64,000 nucleotides of DNA from the NCBI GenBank assembly GCA_016278505.1, contig JADQBQ010000002.1, positions 153,638 through 217,637 on the forward strand. Direction: 5' to 3'. Both the position numbers and the translations under genes were made by a program. Below are positions 51,259-60,735 of this stretch, piece by piece; positions within the stretch are counted from its first letter, which is position 1, and each line of letters begins with the position of its first letter. This stretch comes from Clostridiales bacterium. Its GTDB lineage: Bacteria; Bacillota; Desulfotomaculia; Desulfotomaculales; VENG01. The notes below the pieces were generated by a model, which saw only the letters and a list, made by a program, of their open reading frames with translations, had not been told where the DNA came from and did not search any database.

Positions 51259-52852
51259 ATGAAACGAGAAGAAAGGTGGCAAATGTACTCCAGAATCCAT
51301 GAATTAAAGAGACTTAATCTTAAAGTGTCTCAGATTGCAAGGCATGTTGGAGTTTCCAGAAATACTGTTTACAAATACATCAACATGATGCCGGAAGAAT
51401 ATCATCAATACCTGGAGAGGAGGGAAACAAGAAAGAAGAAGCTTGATGAATATGAAGGTGAAATACTGGGCTGGCTAAAAGAATATCCTGATCTATCCAT
51501 AGCCCAGGTTTATGACTGGCTGCGAGACGAACACCCTAAAATTAACATGTGTGAAAGAACCGTTGGGAATTTAGTTAACCAATTGAGAAAGGAGTATGCC
51601 ATACCGAAAACTGTGTATAAAAGACAATATGAAGCTATTCCTGACCCGCCTATGGGTTACCAGGTACAAATAGATTTTGGTGAAAAGAAACTCAAAGATC
51701 CTGAAGGAACATTACACAAACTGTGGTTTATTGCTTTCGTGCTCTCAAACTCCCGGCAAAAGTACGTAGAGTGGCTAGACCGGCCATTTACTACGGCAGA
51801 TTTAATAAGAACACATGAAAATTGTTTACGGTACTACGAAAATGCCGGTGGAATTTGTGTACGACCAGGATCATGTTGTACTGGTAAGTGAAAACCATGG
51901 CGACTTAATATACACCTACGAATTCGCAGCCTATCGGCAGCAAAGGGATTTTAAGATCCACATGTGCAGGAAAAGTGATCCGGAAAGTAAAGGCCGCATC
52001 GAAAATGTAGTTGGTTTTGTTAAGAAAAACTTTGCTAAACACCGTATCTATTACAATCTGGACAAGCTTAACGAACAAGTCCTGGATTGGCTGAAGCGCA
52101 CGGGAAACGGCAAAATGCACAACATTACAAAGAAAATACCGGCCGAAGTGTTTTTAGAAGAGAAAAAACACTTAAGACCGGTACCAACCACAATATCTAT
52201 CAAATTAGCTAACGGTAGTATATCAAGGTTGGTAAGGAAAGACAACACTATATCATTTAAAGGAAACCGTTATAGCGTTCCCCTTGGCACATATGACGGC
52301 ACGGAAAAGTACGTAAAGGTTTATGTTGAAGATAAAGACATGCTGGTTATCGGTGACATAGAAACTGACTTGGAAATTACCCGCCACCATCTCTGTCACG
52401 CAAAGGGGAAGCTTATTAAGAATAATAATCACGGCCGTGACCGGTCGAAAGGTATCCCTGAGTACATTAAAACGGTGGCAGAGCTCTTGGGTAACACAAA
52501 AGAGGCCAGGGACTTCTTAGAAAGGATATACGAGCTTAAACCCCGGTATATAAGGGACCAGCTGCAATTAATCAGCAGTGAAGTAAAGGATGTAAATAAC
52601 AAAACTATTGCCATAGCCTTGAATTATTGCCGGAAATACAAACTTTACAGTGCAACTGATTTTACAGATGCTTTAACGTACTTTGTGGCTCAAGACATAA
52701 GTGTAATACAGATAGCAGCCGCAGGAGAACAAGAGTCAGATATTAAGATGCTGGATGAAAAAGATGTTCTTAACCTAAAAATCAAGCCCCAAACTAGGGA
52801 TGTTAAGGTTTATCAACAAATAGCGAGCGGAGAGATGCCATGCAACAACTAA
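51259..52852 (+). pseudogene. istA: IS21 transposase istA, broken by a one-base frameshift
   Basis: The first frame (51,259-51,891) gives the HTH (VSQIARHVGVSRNTVYKYI) and the first DDE aspartate (VQIDFGEKK). The second frame (from 51,815) supplies the second aspartate (VYDQDH) and the glutamate (GRIENVVGF). Removing one A from the AAAA run at 51,839-51,842 joins them into YYEMPVEFVYDQD. The needed shift is +1, unlike the usual -1 programmed shifts of insertion sequences, so a mutation or sequencing error is likely. Confidence 0.85.
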
Positions 52853-53595
52853 ATAATGAATTAAAACAGTACATGAAGACACTGCGAATTTCAGAGGCTG
52901 CCGGTATTCTTGATACCCTGCTGATGGAAGCTGAAAAGAAAGGGTTTACCTATCAGGAGTTTTTATGCAAATTAATCAAGCATGAGGTAAAGATGCGGGA
53001 TGAAAAGTCTATGGGAAGGCGGCTTAAACAGGCTGCCTTTCCGGAACACAAGACGCTTGAAGAGTTTAATGTAAATGAACAAGAATCTTTGAGCAAAAAA
53101 CAGCTCAAACAGCTTAAAGAGCTACAATGGCTGGAACAGGCGTATAATTTGATACTGCTGGGTCCACCAGGTGTTGGTAAAACCATGATTTCTATTGGCC
53201 TTGGGTTTGAGGCGGTGTACAGTGGCTATAAAGTTAGTTTTATAACCATGGATGAGCTAGTACAGGTTCTTAAAACCCAGGAAATCACGCGTGGCTCTAA
53301 AACAAAACTGAAGCGTATTATTGCCTCAGACCTAGTCATTATTGACGATTTAATGTTTTTAGCCATGGATCGTCATGAGGGTAATCTATTCTTCCAGCTA
53401 ATTAACAAGCTTTATGGCCAGTCCTCAGTGATAATAACTTCTAACAAAGGCCCAGAGGATTGGAGTGAATTAATAGGCGACAAGGCGATAGCTACTGCTA
53501 TATTAGATAGGCTTATTCACAGAAGCGAGGTAATAAACCTTGCTGGTGACAGCCACAGGATGAAGCACAGGGAAACCATTTTTGGTAATAACTAG
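52840..53595 (+). CDS. istB: IS21 helper ATPase IstB
   Basis: A 251-residue AAA+ ATPase of the DnaC/IstB type. Walker A GPPGVGKTM near residue 110 and Walker B LVIIDDLMF near residue 168 are intact. It overlaps istA by 13 bases and chooses the target site for IstA. Complete. Confidence 0.93.
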   Translation: MQQLNNELKQYMKTLRISEAAGILDTLLMEAEKKGFTYQEFLCKLIKHEVKMRDEKSMGRRLKQAAFPEHKTLEEFNVNEQESLSKKQLKQLKELQWLEQAYNLILLGPPGVGKTMISIGLGFEAVYSGYKVSFITMDELVQVLKTQEITRGSKTKLKRIIASDLVIIDDLMFLAMDRHEGNLFFQLINKLYGQSSVIITSNKGPEDWSELIGDKAIATAILDRLIHRSEVINLAGDSHRMKHRETIFGNN

Positions 53596-53645
53596 GTGTT
53601 AAATCTTATTTGCTAAAATTTGTTCAAAGTTACTTGACAGTCACA

Positions 53646-54376
53646 CCACTGGGGTCCAGATCATCGTATTGCCGTTTTTCGATATCAAAAAGCTTATCAA
53701 GAACCAGCTTTTCGGCAACATTAGAAAACTTAGCCGGTACTACTTCCAGAAATGTATCTTTTGTCTTTTCCCACGCTACTACCTTATTAGTAGTGCCGGA
53801 AATAAACTCCCGAGCTAAAAGGCTATATAAACAACAAGTTAAGCCAGCTTCCGGGTCCCAGTGTGTCATGCGCGCAATCATCATACTCATCATATAAATA
53901 TCAGCAGGATCTTTGTACATAAATGCAACAGGCAGAGTTCTCATTAATGCTCCGTTGCCAGCTGTAAGACCCTCTTCTTTATGTATTTCCTCAGCGGCCT
54001 TTTGCCAGTTCTTTAGTTTATTATACTTTCTTATAGCAAGCCTAGTAAAAAGGCCCATGGCTGGATGGTCAATCTTGGCAAACTCAATAAAATTTTCGCC
54101 AATACGCCTTACAGGATCATGGGGGTTGGCAAGTATCCCTTTCGCAACGGCAATAGTCATTGCGCTATCGTCTGTCCATTCACCAGGTTTTAGCCCTAAC
54201 CAGCCACCGCCAACGATGTCCCTTAATTGGCCATGTCTTCTTTTTATTTCTTCTTTAGAAAGATACTCTACAGTGGATCCTAATGCATCGCCTACTGCCA
54301 AGCCAAACATGCCTCCGTGGATTCGGTTCAGGGATACCACCCCTCTCAAGTGAAGTTCATTGAAGCCCAGTTGCAA
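53646..54376 (-). pseudogene. ADP-ribosylglycohydrolase gene, N-terminal part (split by IS21)
   Basis: The frame contains GLAVGDALGSTVEY, EWTDDSAMTIAVAKGILANP and the conserved TGNGALMRTLP-like AGNGALMRTLPVAF. It runs into the insertion sequence after LDPSG. It is a relative, not a copy, of the intact gene at 19,604-20,527. The start is uncertain; the frame opens at 54,376, and GAGAGGGGTGG stands before codon CTG near 54,330. It lies downstream of the sigma factor operon on the same strand. Confidence 0.85.
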
Positions 54377-54706
54377 GAAAATCTTGCTGGAAGTTTCAAC
54401 TCCTTTTCTTCTTTATAAAAGTGAATTGTTCCTTTAAAACTAAGACCAGTGTTTCCGCCCATTAAAAAGTTGAATACCGGCATAACCCCCTGTGCCAGTT
54501 TCTTGATGGTCTTGTCCTTCACGTTTTGCATAAATGATCAGCTCCTTATTGCCAAATCTAAAGTGGAAACCCGTGAACAAAAACCCACGCTCATCCTGGT
54601 TAATTTTAATTATAAGATACTCAAATAACTCCTGCTGTCCGATATGGCGATATGCTATTGTTTTTTCTAGAAGATTTGCATTATACTCTAAGCATGGTCC
54701 ATCCAG
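54346..54706 (-). pseudogene. small gene downstream of the sigma factor, probably frameshifted
   Basis: An open frame without a normal start directly follows the sigma factor stop (LDGPCLEYNANLLEKTIAY, ELFEYLIIKINQDERGFLF, GNKELIIYAK). A second frame from ATG 54,531 (NVKDKTIKKLAQG, MPVFNFLMGGNTGLSF) continues it if one base is removed from the AAAA run near 54,525. Together they give about 115 residues with no known family. Alternatively only the 61-residue frame at 54,346-54,531, which has AAGGAG upstream, is made. Confidence 0.4.
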
Positions 54707-54716
54707 TAAATAGAAT

Positions 54717-55844
54717 TTAATAATCTAATTTTAATATTCTTGCCCTGGATGGATGCCTGAGTTTCCTAAAAACTCTTGCTTCTATCTGTCTAATCCTTTC
54801 TCGCGTTAGATTAAAGATTTGACCAACTTCTCCTAAGGTTCTAAATTTTCCATCCTCCATCAAACCATATCTCCACTTAACAACCTCGCATTCCCTATCA
54901 GTTAAGGTAGCGAGAACTGTTTCAATATTTTGTTTTAAATTTCTTCGCTTTTCCTCACCAACAAGCATGTCCATCAACTCACCATTATCGCTAAAAACAA
55001 AGCTATCTAGTTCATTATCTAAGATTTCCTCAATACTCAATGGTTCTTCCAAAATATCTAGATACTTTTCTGCAGTATCTTCCCCAACACAAAACTGCTG
55101 GCATATATCATTAATTAGCAGCGGACAAAATCTTATGCGATAACACTCTTCACAACTATGTTGATTTTTTAAGTCAATAACTTCATACATTTTATTTTTT
55201 ATATGTGCTGGCAAATAATACTTATTGCTTATCCCTTGCGTTGAACGATCTATATTTTGTCTAATCCACCAAGGTGCATAAGTAGAAAACTTAATTTCTT
55301 GAGGGATTTTTTCAAGCGCAATCACTAACCCAGTATTAGCATCCTGTATGGTTTCATCTAAAGGCAATGAATATTTTTCAAAGTACCATAGGGCTATCCT
55401 CAATGCTACTTTCAAATACATGGTTATTATACGCTCTTTGGCGTAAGCATTATTATCTTTTGCGTGATAAATTAGTGTAGCTTCCTCCTTCCGCCGGGGA
55501 GGGGGAAGGACCTTAACCTCATCGATATAATTTGTTAAGGACGGGTCGAGGCTAATGACTTTATTAAATATTGCATTGTAATCAAGTTTACTTCTGTCAT
55601 AAGAATATTCTTCAAACTCGTCATCTTGAAACTGATAATCTTCTTCCCCATCTCGGATAATTATCCCTCTGCTAGTCAAAATTTCACAGAACCTATCGAT
55701 CTCATCTATGGGAAAATCAACATCATCAATAGACTTAAGGACATCATCGATTAAGATATATCCTTTAATCATTGAAAGCGCTGTAAGTTCTTTAATTATC
55801 AGCTGTTTTCCTTGCTCCATACTTGTCATATTCACCACTACCAT
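54717..55844 (-). CDS. primary-type sigma-70 factor with a five-cysteine insertion
   Basis: A 375-residue RNA polymerase sigma factor. The N terminus resembles region 1.1 of RpoD (LSMIKGYILIDDVLKS ... FCEILTSRGIIIRDGEEDY). Region 2 is divergent (FSTYAPWWIRQNIDRS near residue 187). Region 4 is strong (LTDRECEVVKWRYGL, FNLTRERIRQIEARVFRKLR). In region 3, residues 231-252 carry five cysteines (CEEC, C, C, C), an insertion not found in housekeeping factors and suited to zinc or an Fe-S cluster. It starts one base after the preceding gene and closes the putative defence operon, so it may redirect polymerase to element promoters. Confidence 0.85.
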   Translation of the reverse strand: MVVVNMTSMEQGKQLIIKELTALSMIKGYILIDDVLKSIDDVDFPIDEIDRFCEILTSRGIIIRDGEEDYQFQDDEFEEYSYDRSKLDYNAIFNKVISLDPSLTNYIDEVKVLPPPRRKEEATLIYHAKDNNAYAKERIITMYLKVALRIALWYFEKYSLPLDETIQDANTGLVIALEKIPQEIKFSTYAPWWIRQNIDRSTQGISNKYYLPAHIKNKMYEVIDLKNQHSCEECYRIRFCPLLINDICQQFCVGEDTAEKYLDILEEPLSIEEILDNELDSFVFSDNGELMDMLVGEEKRRNLKQNIETVLATLTDRECEVVKWRYGLMEDGKFRTLGEVGQIFNLTRERIRQIEARVFRKLRHPSRARILKLDY

Positions 55845-55845
55845 T

Positions 55846-56376
55846 TTAAGTTCTAGCAAGTTTACACAGTTCAACTATACTGTCGCTTGAGACAGCTTCA
55901 TTATAGCGCTCATTGAACTCATCCATAAAATCATATAAATTCTTGACGTAATCTTCACTCACAGTAGCGTTTTCTATAAGCTTTTCATATAAAACATCAA
56001 CCCCACCGAGCACATACTGATCAAAAATTATTTCGTCGTCCTTTGTTTGATCACTACCGTAATATCGAAAAGCCTTGTTAAGACGCTCATCGAATGATGC
56101 CTCATTCTTCTTATCAAGTAGCATAATTAATTGATAGTTATATTTTAGGTTAGTCAGTTCATTAGAAAGTTGCTGTGGGAAAATTTTAGTAGTCTCACTG
56201 TTAGTCTTATTAACATCGGCTTTGCACCCATATAAAAAACCTATCAGCGGTGCTATTATGTAAACATCAATGTTGCGGGCAAAAAGCCTTGCTTTACTAT
56301 TACTATCAAATTGAGCTGTAAGTTTGACAACTTTTTCCGCATGAGAACCTCTAAAAGAATACTCTTTATCAAACAT
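55846..56376 (-). CDS. conserved protein of the putative defence operon, 176 residues
   Basis: Soluble protein with FRGSHAEKVVKLT near the start and RNIDVYIIAPLIGFLYGCKAD in the middle. I cannot name the family with confidence; small DndE-like or Ssp-associated partners of the neighbouring ATPase are possible. The ATG 56,376 follows GAGGTGAT, which itself contains the stop of the ATPase gene, so translation is coupled. The longer GTG start at 56,385 is unlikely. Confidence 0.6.
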   Translation of the reverse strand: MFDKEYSFRGSHAEKVVKLTAQFDSNSKARLFARNIDVYIIAPLIGFLYGCKADVNKTNSETTKIFPQQLSNELTNLKYNYQLIMLLDKKNEASFDERLNKAFRYYGSDQTKDDEIIFDQYVLGGVDVLYEKLIENATVSEDYVKNLYDFMDEFNERYNEAVSSDSIVELCKLART

Positions 56377-56381
56377 AATAA

Positions 56382-58376
56382 TCACCTCGTCATAAGATAG
56401 GTCTCAAATTCATTTTTTTTGTCAAACAAGTATCGCCTACCAACTTTCGCACCCATATTATCTTCTGCCAGTTCGCCATCGGTATCTTTAATAAAGATAA
56501 TAACCTGTTCTGCAATCTTAGGCAGCGCATCACAGACAGTTTTAATTCTGCGCTTATCAAAAGCAGATAATGGAGCATCCATAACAAGAGGATATGGTTC
56601 TGAATCCAACATTTTCGTTTCAGCATCTGTTGCGCTACTGTTCTCTCTCGCCATCTTGATTATACCTGAAATGAAAGCAAAGATAACGGAGATGCTCTGA
56701 GCCGTTGAAGTCTCTACATCGGTATTATAACCATCAAACTCCTCTACAAACGCTTGAATATTGTACTTTTCATCAATAGTAACTGACAATCCACCTTTAT
56801 AAATACCCTTGAAGATTTTGTTGATGCTTTTTTCCAACTTCTCCCTGGTCAGATTTTCGTTATGTTTATACGCCTTATCGATTTCGTTATACATATACTG
56901 TGCATATGCCTTATAGATTTCAATCTTTCTATTATTCTCATCGCGAAGCGTTAATTCAGCCCTTTCCGTGATTAAACGGTCCCGGGAAGTTTCCAATGCA
57001 CCTTTTTTACGGTTAAGCTCGTCTCTTTCAGTTTGACGATTCCTGATTATTTTTTCATACTTCATTAAATCTCGTTGAACAGTAGCAAATTCTTCCTTTC
57101 CAATTAATTTCTTTTCAATTAATTGGATTTGGTTTTTCTGCTCATCAATTCTATTTTCATAATCTCTAACCAAAGCATACTGCCCAGATATGTCATCAAA
57201 TAAACTAGTAGAAGATTTTGTCCTCAACTCTGATTCTTTGATGAAATGTCCGATAGAAACTCCTATAGATTGAGGAGGTATAAACGCTAATGCATTATTT
57301 AATTCTTTATATGCGTCGTTGCCAAATTCTATTTTTGTTCCACAGACACACTCACCACGCTTAATTAAAAACTCGATGGTACGAGCGTGCATGTCCGGAA
57401 TTCCCTTGTCCAGCTTATCTGCCTTTGACAAGCTCTCCAAAGCATCTTTAATCATCGACTTAGCAAAATACGAGGAAGCATTTGTGTTGAAATGCTTAAG
57501 CAAAGTAGCTATAGCCGAGGATTTTGCCTGCTTCGTTTGGTCAACAGTATTTTTGAGCTTTTCTTTTTCCTTCTGTAACTTTTCGCTTTCCGCGTTCATG
57601 GTTAGCTTTAATGAGAGCTCTTCACATTTATCCCTTGCCAGTTGTACTTCGGTTTCTATCTCATCAAGTCGTGAATCTATATTTCTAATGTTATCCTGCT
57701 TTTCTTCTATATCTCTAGTATACAGGGCTATCCGTTCATTACTGGAAGAATCGTAGCTTTCATTATAGCTTCCGATAACACCATACTTTGAAGTGGGTTT
57801 TAAATGTTCTAGTGCGGAAATAAAAGCATTTAAGCCTAGCAACCCCCGCACTGCTTGGGCAAACTCTTGGCTTCTTCCTTTTTTAACATCCTTGCTCATA
57901 TTCCCAATACGCTCACCATCAAAGAAGAAATACCTTGAAAGCTCTTTCGGTAAAATTTGCTTCATTCTAACTTCTGCTTCGAGGGGTTTAAGAAATTCCT
58001 TCTGTCCATCCTTTTTATATGAGATATTGAAGGAGGTATTTGATGCCTTGATTTTGCCGGTTAAATCTTTCTTATATACCTGTTCCCGGATGATAGTATA
58101 GTCTGTTCCGCTGTGGGTTAGATCTAAATCAACCCGTACCCGACTCTCGTTATCGGGTAACATTTGACCTTCGACAATCTTGTTTAGCATTAATTTATCA
58201 TCAAAGTCTGTGTCCCCATAGAGGCACCAGGAAAAGGCCTGAGCAAGCGTTGTCTTGCCGGATCCATTTTCACCCATGATGACCGTTACATTCTTATCAT
58301 CATCAGTGGCAAATAAAATCTCTTGTTCACCTTTAAACTGCCGAAAATTCAATAGTTTTAAGGATTTTAGTAGCAT
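56382..58376 (-). CDS. DndD-like SMC/Rad50-type ATPase
   Basis: A 664-residue protein with head-coil-head design. Walker A GENGSGKTTLA lies near residue 35, the conserved RYFFFDGERIGNMSKDV near 155, a long coiled coil interrupted by a CVCG motif (zinc-hook-like) near 340, and Walker B YPLVMDAPLSAFD near 598. DndD of phosphorothioate systems has this layout and the FFFDGE motif. It may provide ATP-driven DNA handling for modification or restriction. It overlaps the small gene upstream and the 176-residue gene downstream by a few bases. Confidence 0.8.
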   Translation of the reverse strand: MLLKSLKLLNFRQFKGEQEILFATDDDKNVTVIMGENGSGKTTLAQAFSWCLYGDTDFDDKLMLNKIVEGQMLPDNESRVRVDLDLTHSGTDYTIIREQVYKKDLTGKIKASNTSFNISYKKDGQKEFLKPLEAEVRMKQILPKELSRYFFFDGERIGNMSKDVKKGRSQEFAQAVRGLLGLNAFISALEHLKPTSKYGVIGSYNESYDSSSNERIALYTRDIEEKQDNIRNIDSRLDEIETEVQLARDKCEELSLKLTMNAESEKLQKEKEKLKNTVDQTKQAKSSAIATLLKHFNTNASSYFAKSMIKDALESLSKADKLDKGIPDMHARTIEFLIKRGECVCGTKIEFGNDAYKELNNALAFIPPQSIGVSIGHFIKESELRTKSSTSLFDDISGQYALVRDYENRIDEQKNQIQLIEKKLIGKEEFATVQRDLMKYEKIIRNRQTERDELNRKKGALETSRDRLITERAELTLRDENNRKIEIYKAYAQYMYNEIDKAYKHNENLTREKLEKSINKIFKGIYKGGLSVTIDEKYNIQAFVEEFDGYNTDVETSTAQSISVIFAFISGIIKMARENSSATDAETKMLDSEPYPLVMDAPLSAFDKRRIKTVCDALPKIAEQVIIFIKDTDGELAEDNMGAKVGRRYLFDKKNEFETYLMTR

Positions 58377-58531
58377 TCTACTTCCTCCTCTATAGCCTTC
58401 TTTATCTTTTTAACCATTTCCGCATCATTGTTTTGCTTAGTCCTCTTGTTAACTTTCTCCATAATAATAAGCTTTTTGAGCAACCGTTTGGCTTTCTTCT
58501 CATCAATCTCAATACCATTAACCTCTGCCAT
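58367..58531 (-). CDS. 54-residue charged protein of the defence operon
   Basis: ATG 58,531 follows GGGGGGTG. The product is helical and lysine-rich (KKAKRLLKKLIIMEKVNKRT) with an acidic tail (IEEEVECY). Its stop overlaps the start of the ATPase gene (TGCTACTAA/ATGCTACTA). The 5' neighbour helicase ends 48 bases before it. The overlap and ribosome site argue for a real gene that most pipelines miss. Confidence 0.65.
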   Translation of the reverse strand: MAEVNGIEIDEKKAKRLLKKLIIMEKVNKRTKQNNDAEMVKKIKKAIEEEVECY

Positions 58532-58578
58532 TGTTCACCCCCCTCTTCTGTTACTATTTAATTAATTATTAATAAAAA

Positions 58579-60723
58579 TTACTTTTCGTACAGGTTATAA
58601 GCATCCTTAATCTGCTGAATGACCACATCGGCCTCCATTTCATTCATTGCTATTCGTGAAAATTCCTCCGCTCGGTTTAACTCATTTCTTATTAGCGATA
58701 AGTCTTTTTTCATTTCATCAAGGGTAAGCGATGATACCTCATCTAGTGGCCTTGGAGTAGTAATAAAATCATAAATCTCAGCAAAGTCTTTCCCCTTGGC
58801 TAATCGTAAGACACGCCCACGTCTCTGGATATACTCTTTGGGGTTTGTCGTACTAGCCAAAATGAATGCCACTTTGATTTTGGGAATATTAACACCTTCG
58901 TCCAAGCATTTGATAGCAATCAAAGCTTGAAGGTTATCTCCTTCTTCAAATTCTCGCTTGAGGATTTCTCTTTCCTCAACATCTTCTTTTGATGTAAATT
59001 GTGATACCTTCATATTAAGTTCTTTACCTAGTAATAATGTGACTGCATCGATTTGGCGGATATCATCGTCTTCAACTGGTGTATAGTCATCATTGTCACC
59101 GAGCAAGGACGCAGCGCCACAATATACCAATATATAACTCTGGTTTAAATAAGGATTGATAAGCTCGCGGAGCTTATCAATCTTTGCATCTGCTGCTGCT
59201 ACGAGCCTTGCCCTCTTAAGTGCAATTCTCTCGCCTTTTTTAGAAAGTCTCAACTTACCGTTTTTACCTTTAATCAAGCACTTACCCATTTCTTGTGATA
59301 AGAAAGAATATTCCTGCAACTCCTTTTCTGAAAGGTTGACAAGCACAGGATAGTACTTGTAAGGCGTAAGCTTGTATTCTTCAATAGCTCTTTCCAAAGG
59401 GTATTCGATACATTTCTTTCCAAAGTAACTTTTAAGCTTCTTTGTGCCTTCCTCATCGTTATGACGTTCCAATGTTGCTGATAATGCCAATCTAAAATTA
59501 AAAGTTTCGGTAAGCATTGAGCTTAATCTTTCTGAACCAAAATTATGTGCTTCATCTACAACAAGCAGCGCATTGCCTTTTATTTTTGAAAGTTGTTTTT
59601 GAACAAATTCCGATGCGAAAGTAGCATTAGTACATACAAAGCAGTAGAACTCTCTATTCTTAACGTTTAATTTTTGGTCACGAATTGCGTTTTCCAGCTT
59701 ACGCTTCCAGTCACGCTGCGGGGAACTACTATAACCAATAATAGGGTTAATATTAAACTTCACAATATCTTCAACCCATTGTTCAACTAAATGCTGAAAT
59801 GGACAAACAATTATAACTGCAAGTTGGTACTCACAATGGCTATACAACTCTACTATAGCTCCCAAACCAGTATAAGTCTTACCAGTACCTGTAGCCATAT
59901 CAAAAATTCCTCGGAAATCATATTTAACCCACTCATCGATTGCTCCTAGCTGGTAATCGTGAAGACGTATCCCTTTAGGAACGCATGGTCCCTTAGGGAC
60001 CAAATTATGGTTGACGTAAAAATACTCAGTTTCGTCTATTTGCATATCTATCGGCCCTTGTTTGTATGTTTGGAGTTTTTCACTGGCTACCTTAGGAAAT
60101 TCCACGATACTAACATTAGGTTCATGGTCATTCCAAAGCGTGTTAAAAGCTATATCCTTTGCCCTGACGCGAGCATTGTCTTCGGTCCAGGAACAAAACA
60201 CATCAATAGTTTCGTAGTTGTGCATAAAAGCAGTAGAAGTTTCATTCATGGAGCCGGTAAAAGCAACAATATTGTCTTTCTCGTCGTAAAGAAGCCCCAT
60301 CTTCTCATGGTAAATACCAACACCGTCAACTGCCTCAGTAAAGGCGATCTTAATGTCTAAACGTCCCTCGGCGATCAAATTGGCTAGCATGTTTAGCCGT
60401 TTCTCTTCAAAGAGGTCGCGTGGTTCTGTTATGGAATTGAGTACGGCACGTTCAATCACATGAACTCGTTCTTCGTAACCTATGGTAATTGCCTTTACAT
60501 CCCCATCCTGTAAATTTGGGGATGCTATCAACATTATGCGACCGTCATTTTTAATAAGGCCAGTTATACCGCGGGAAATTTCAATTAGGGCTGATGATGA
60601 GAAGAAACCCACAGCACGTTTATATAACACTGCATTTCGGAGAGTTGGAATATAAAAATCCGTAACAACATTATCACATAGCGAACGGTATTCGGACTTG
60701 ATGCTTAACCCCCGAAATCCCAT
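58579..60723 (-). CDS. SF2 helicase with an N-terminal phospholipase D-like domain
   Basis: A 714-residue protein. The N-terminal 200 residues look like a PLD nuclease (HEKMGLLYD ... FTGSMNETSTAF, the HxK-GSxN half-site). Residues 260-690 are a DEAD/DEAH helicase: DMATGTGKTYTGLGA, LLVVDEAHNFG, LALSATLERH and QRRGRVLRLAKG. Such fusions occur in many defence loci and may unwind and cut foreign DNA. ATG 60,723 has AGGGGGG 7 bases upstream; the first T of that site lies in the stop codon of the desulfurase gene. Confidence 0.88.
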   Translation of the reverse strand: MGFRGLSIKSEYRSLCDNVVTDFYIPTLRNAVLYKRAVGFFSSSALIEISRGITGLIKNDGRIMLIASPNLQDGDVKAITIGYEERVHVIERAVLNSITEPRDLFEEKRLNMLANLIAEGRLDIKIAFTEAVDGVGIYHEKMGLLYDEKDNIVAFTGSMNETSTAFMHNYETIDVFCSWTEDNARVRAKDIAFNTLWNDHEPNVSIVEFPKVASEKLQTYKQGPIDMQIDETEYFYVNHNLVPKGPCVPKGIRLHDYQLGAIDEWVKYDFRGIFDMATGTGKTYTGLGAIVELYSHCEYQLAVIIVCPFQHLVEQWVEDIVKFNINPIIGYSSSPQRDWKRKLENAIRDQKLNVKNREFYCFVCTNATFASEFVQKQLSKIKGNALLVVDEAHNFGSERLSSMLTETFNFRLALSATLERHNDEEGTKKLKSYFGKKCIEYPLERAIEEYKLTPYKYYPVLVNLSEKELQEYSFLSQEMGKCLIKGKNGKLRLSKKGERIALKRARLVAAADAKIDKLRELINPYLNQSYILVYCGAASLLGDNDDYTPVEDDDIRQIDAVTLLLGKELNMKVSQFTSKEDVEEREILKREFEEGDNLQALIAIKCLDEGVNIPKIKVAFILASTTNPKEYIQRRGRVLRLAKGKDFAEIYDFITTPRPLDEVSSLTLDEMKKDLSLIRNELNRAEEFSRIAMNEMEADVVIQQIKDAYNLYEK

Positions 60724-60735
60724 CTTCAATCCCCC

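Larger units (their letters stand above)
51140..53645 (+). mobile_element. IS21-family insertion sequence
   Basis: 2,506 bp with imperfect inverted ends starting TGT (left TGTAACCGG..., right TGTGACTGT...), both containing GCAAATAAG at the same distance of 32 bases and then CAACAC/TAACAC. It is flanked by a 5-bp direct repeat CCACT (51,135-51,139 and 53,646-53,650). It carries istA (frameshifted) and istB. Confidence 0.92.

Noticed and set aside
51839-51842. Programmed frameshift in istA
   Set aside because: The required shift is +1 at a plain AAAA run without a slippery heptamer or following pseudoknot; a one-base insertion is simpler.
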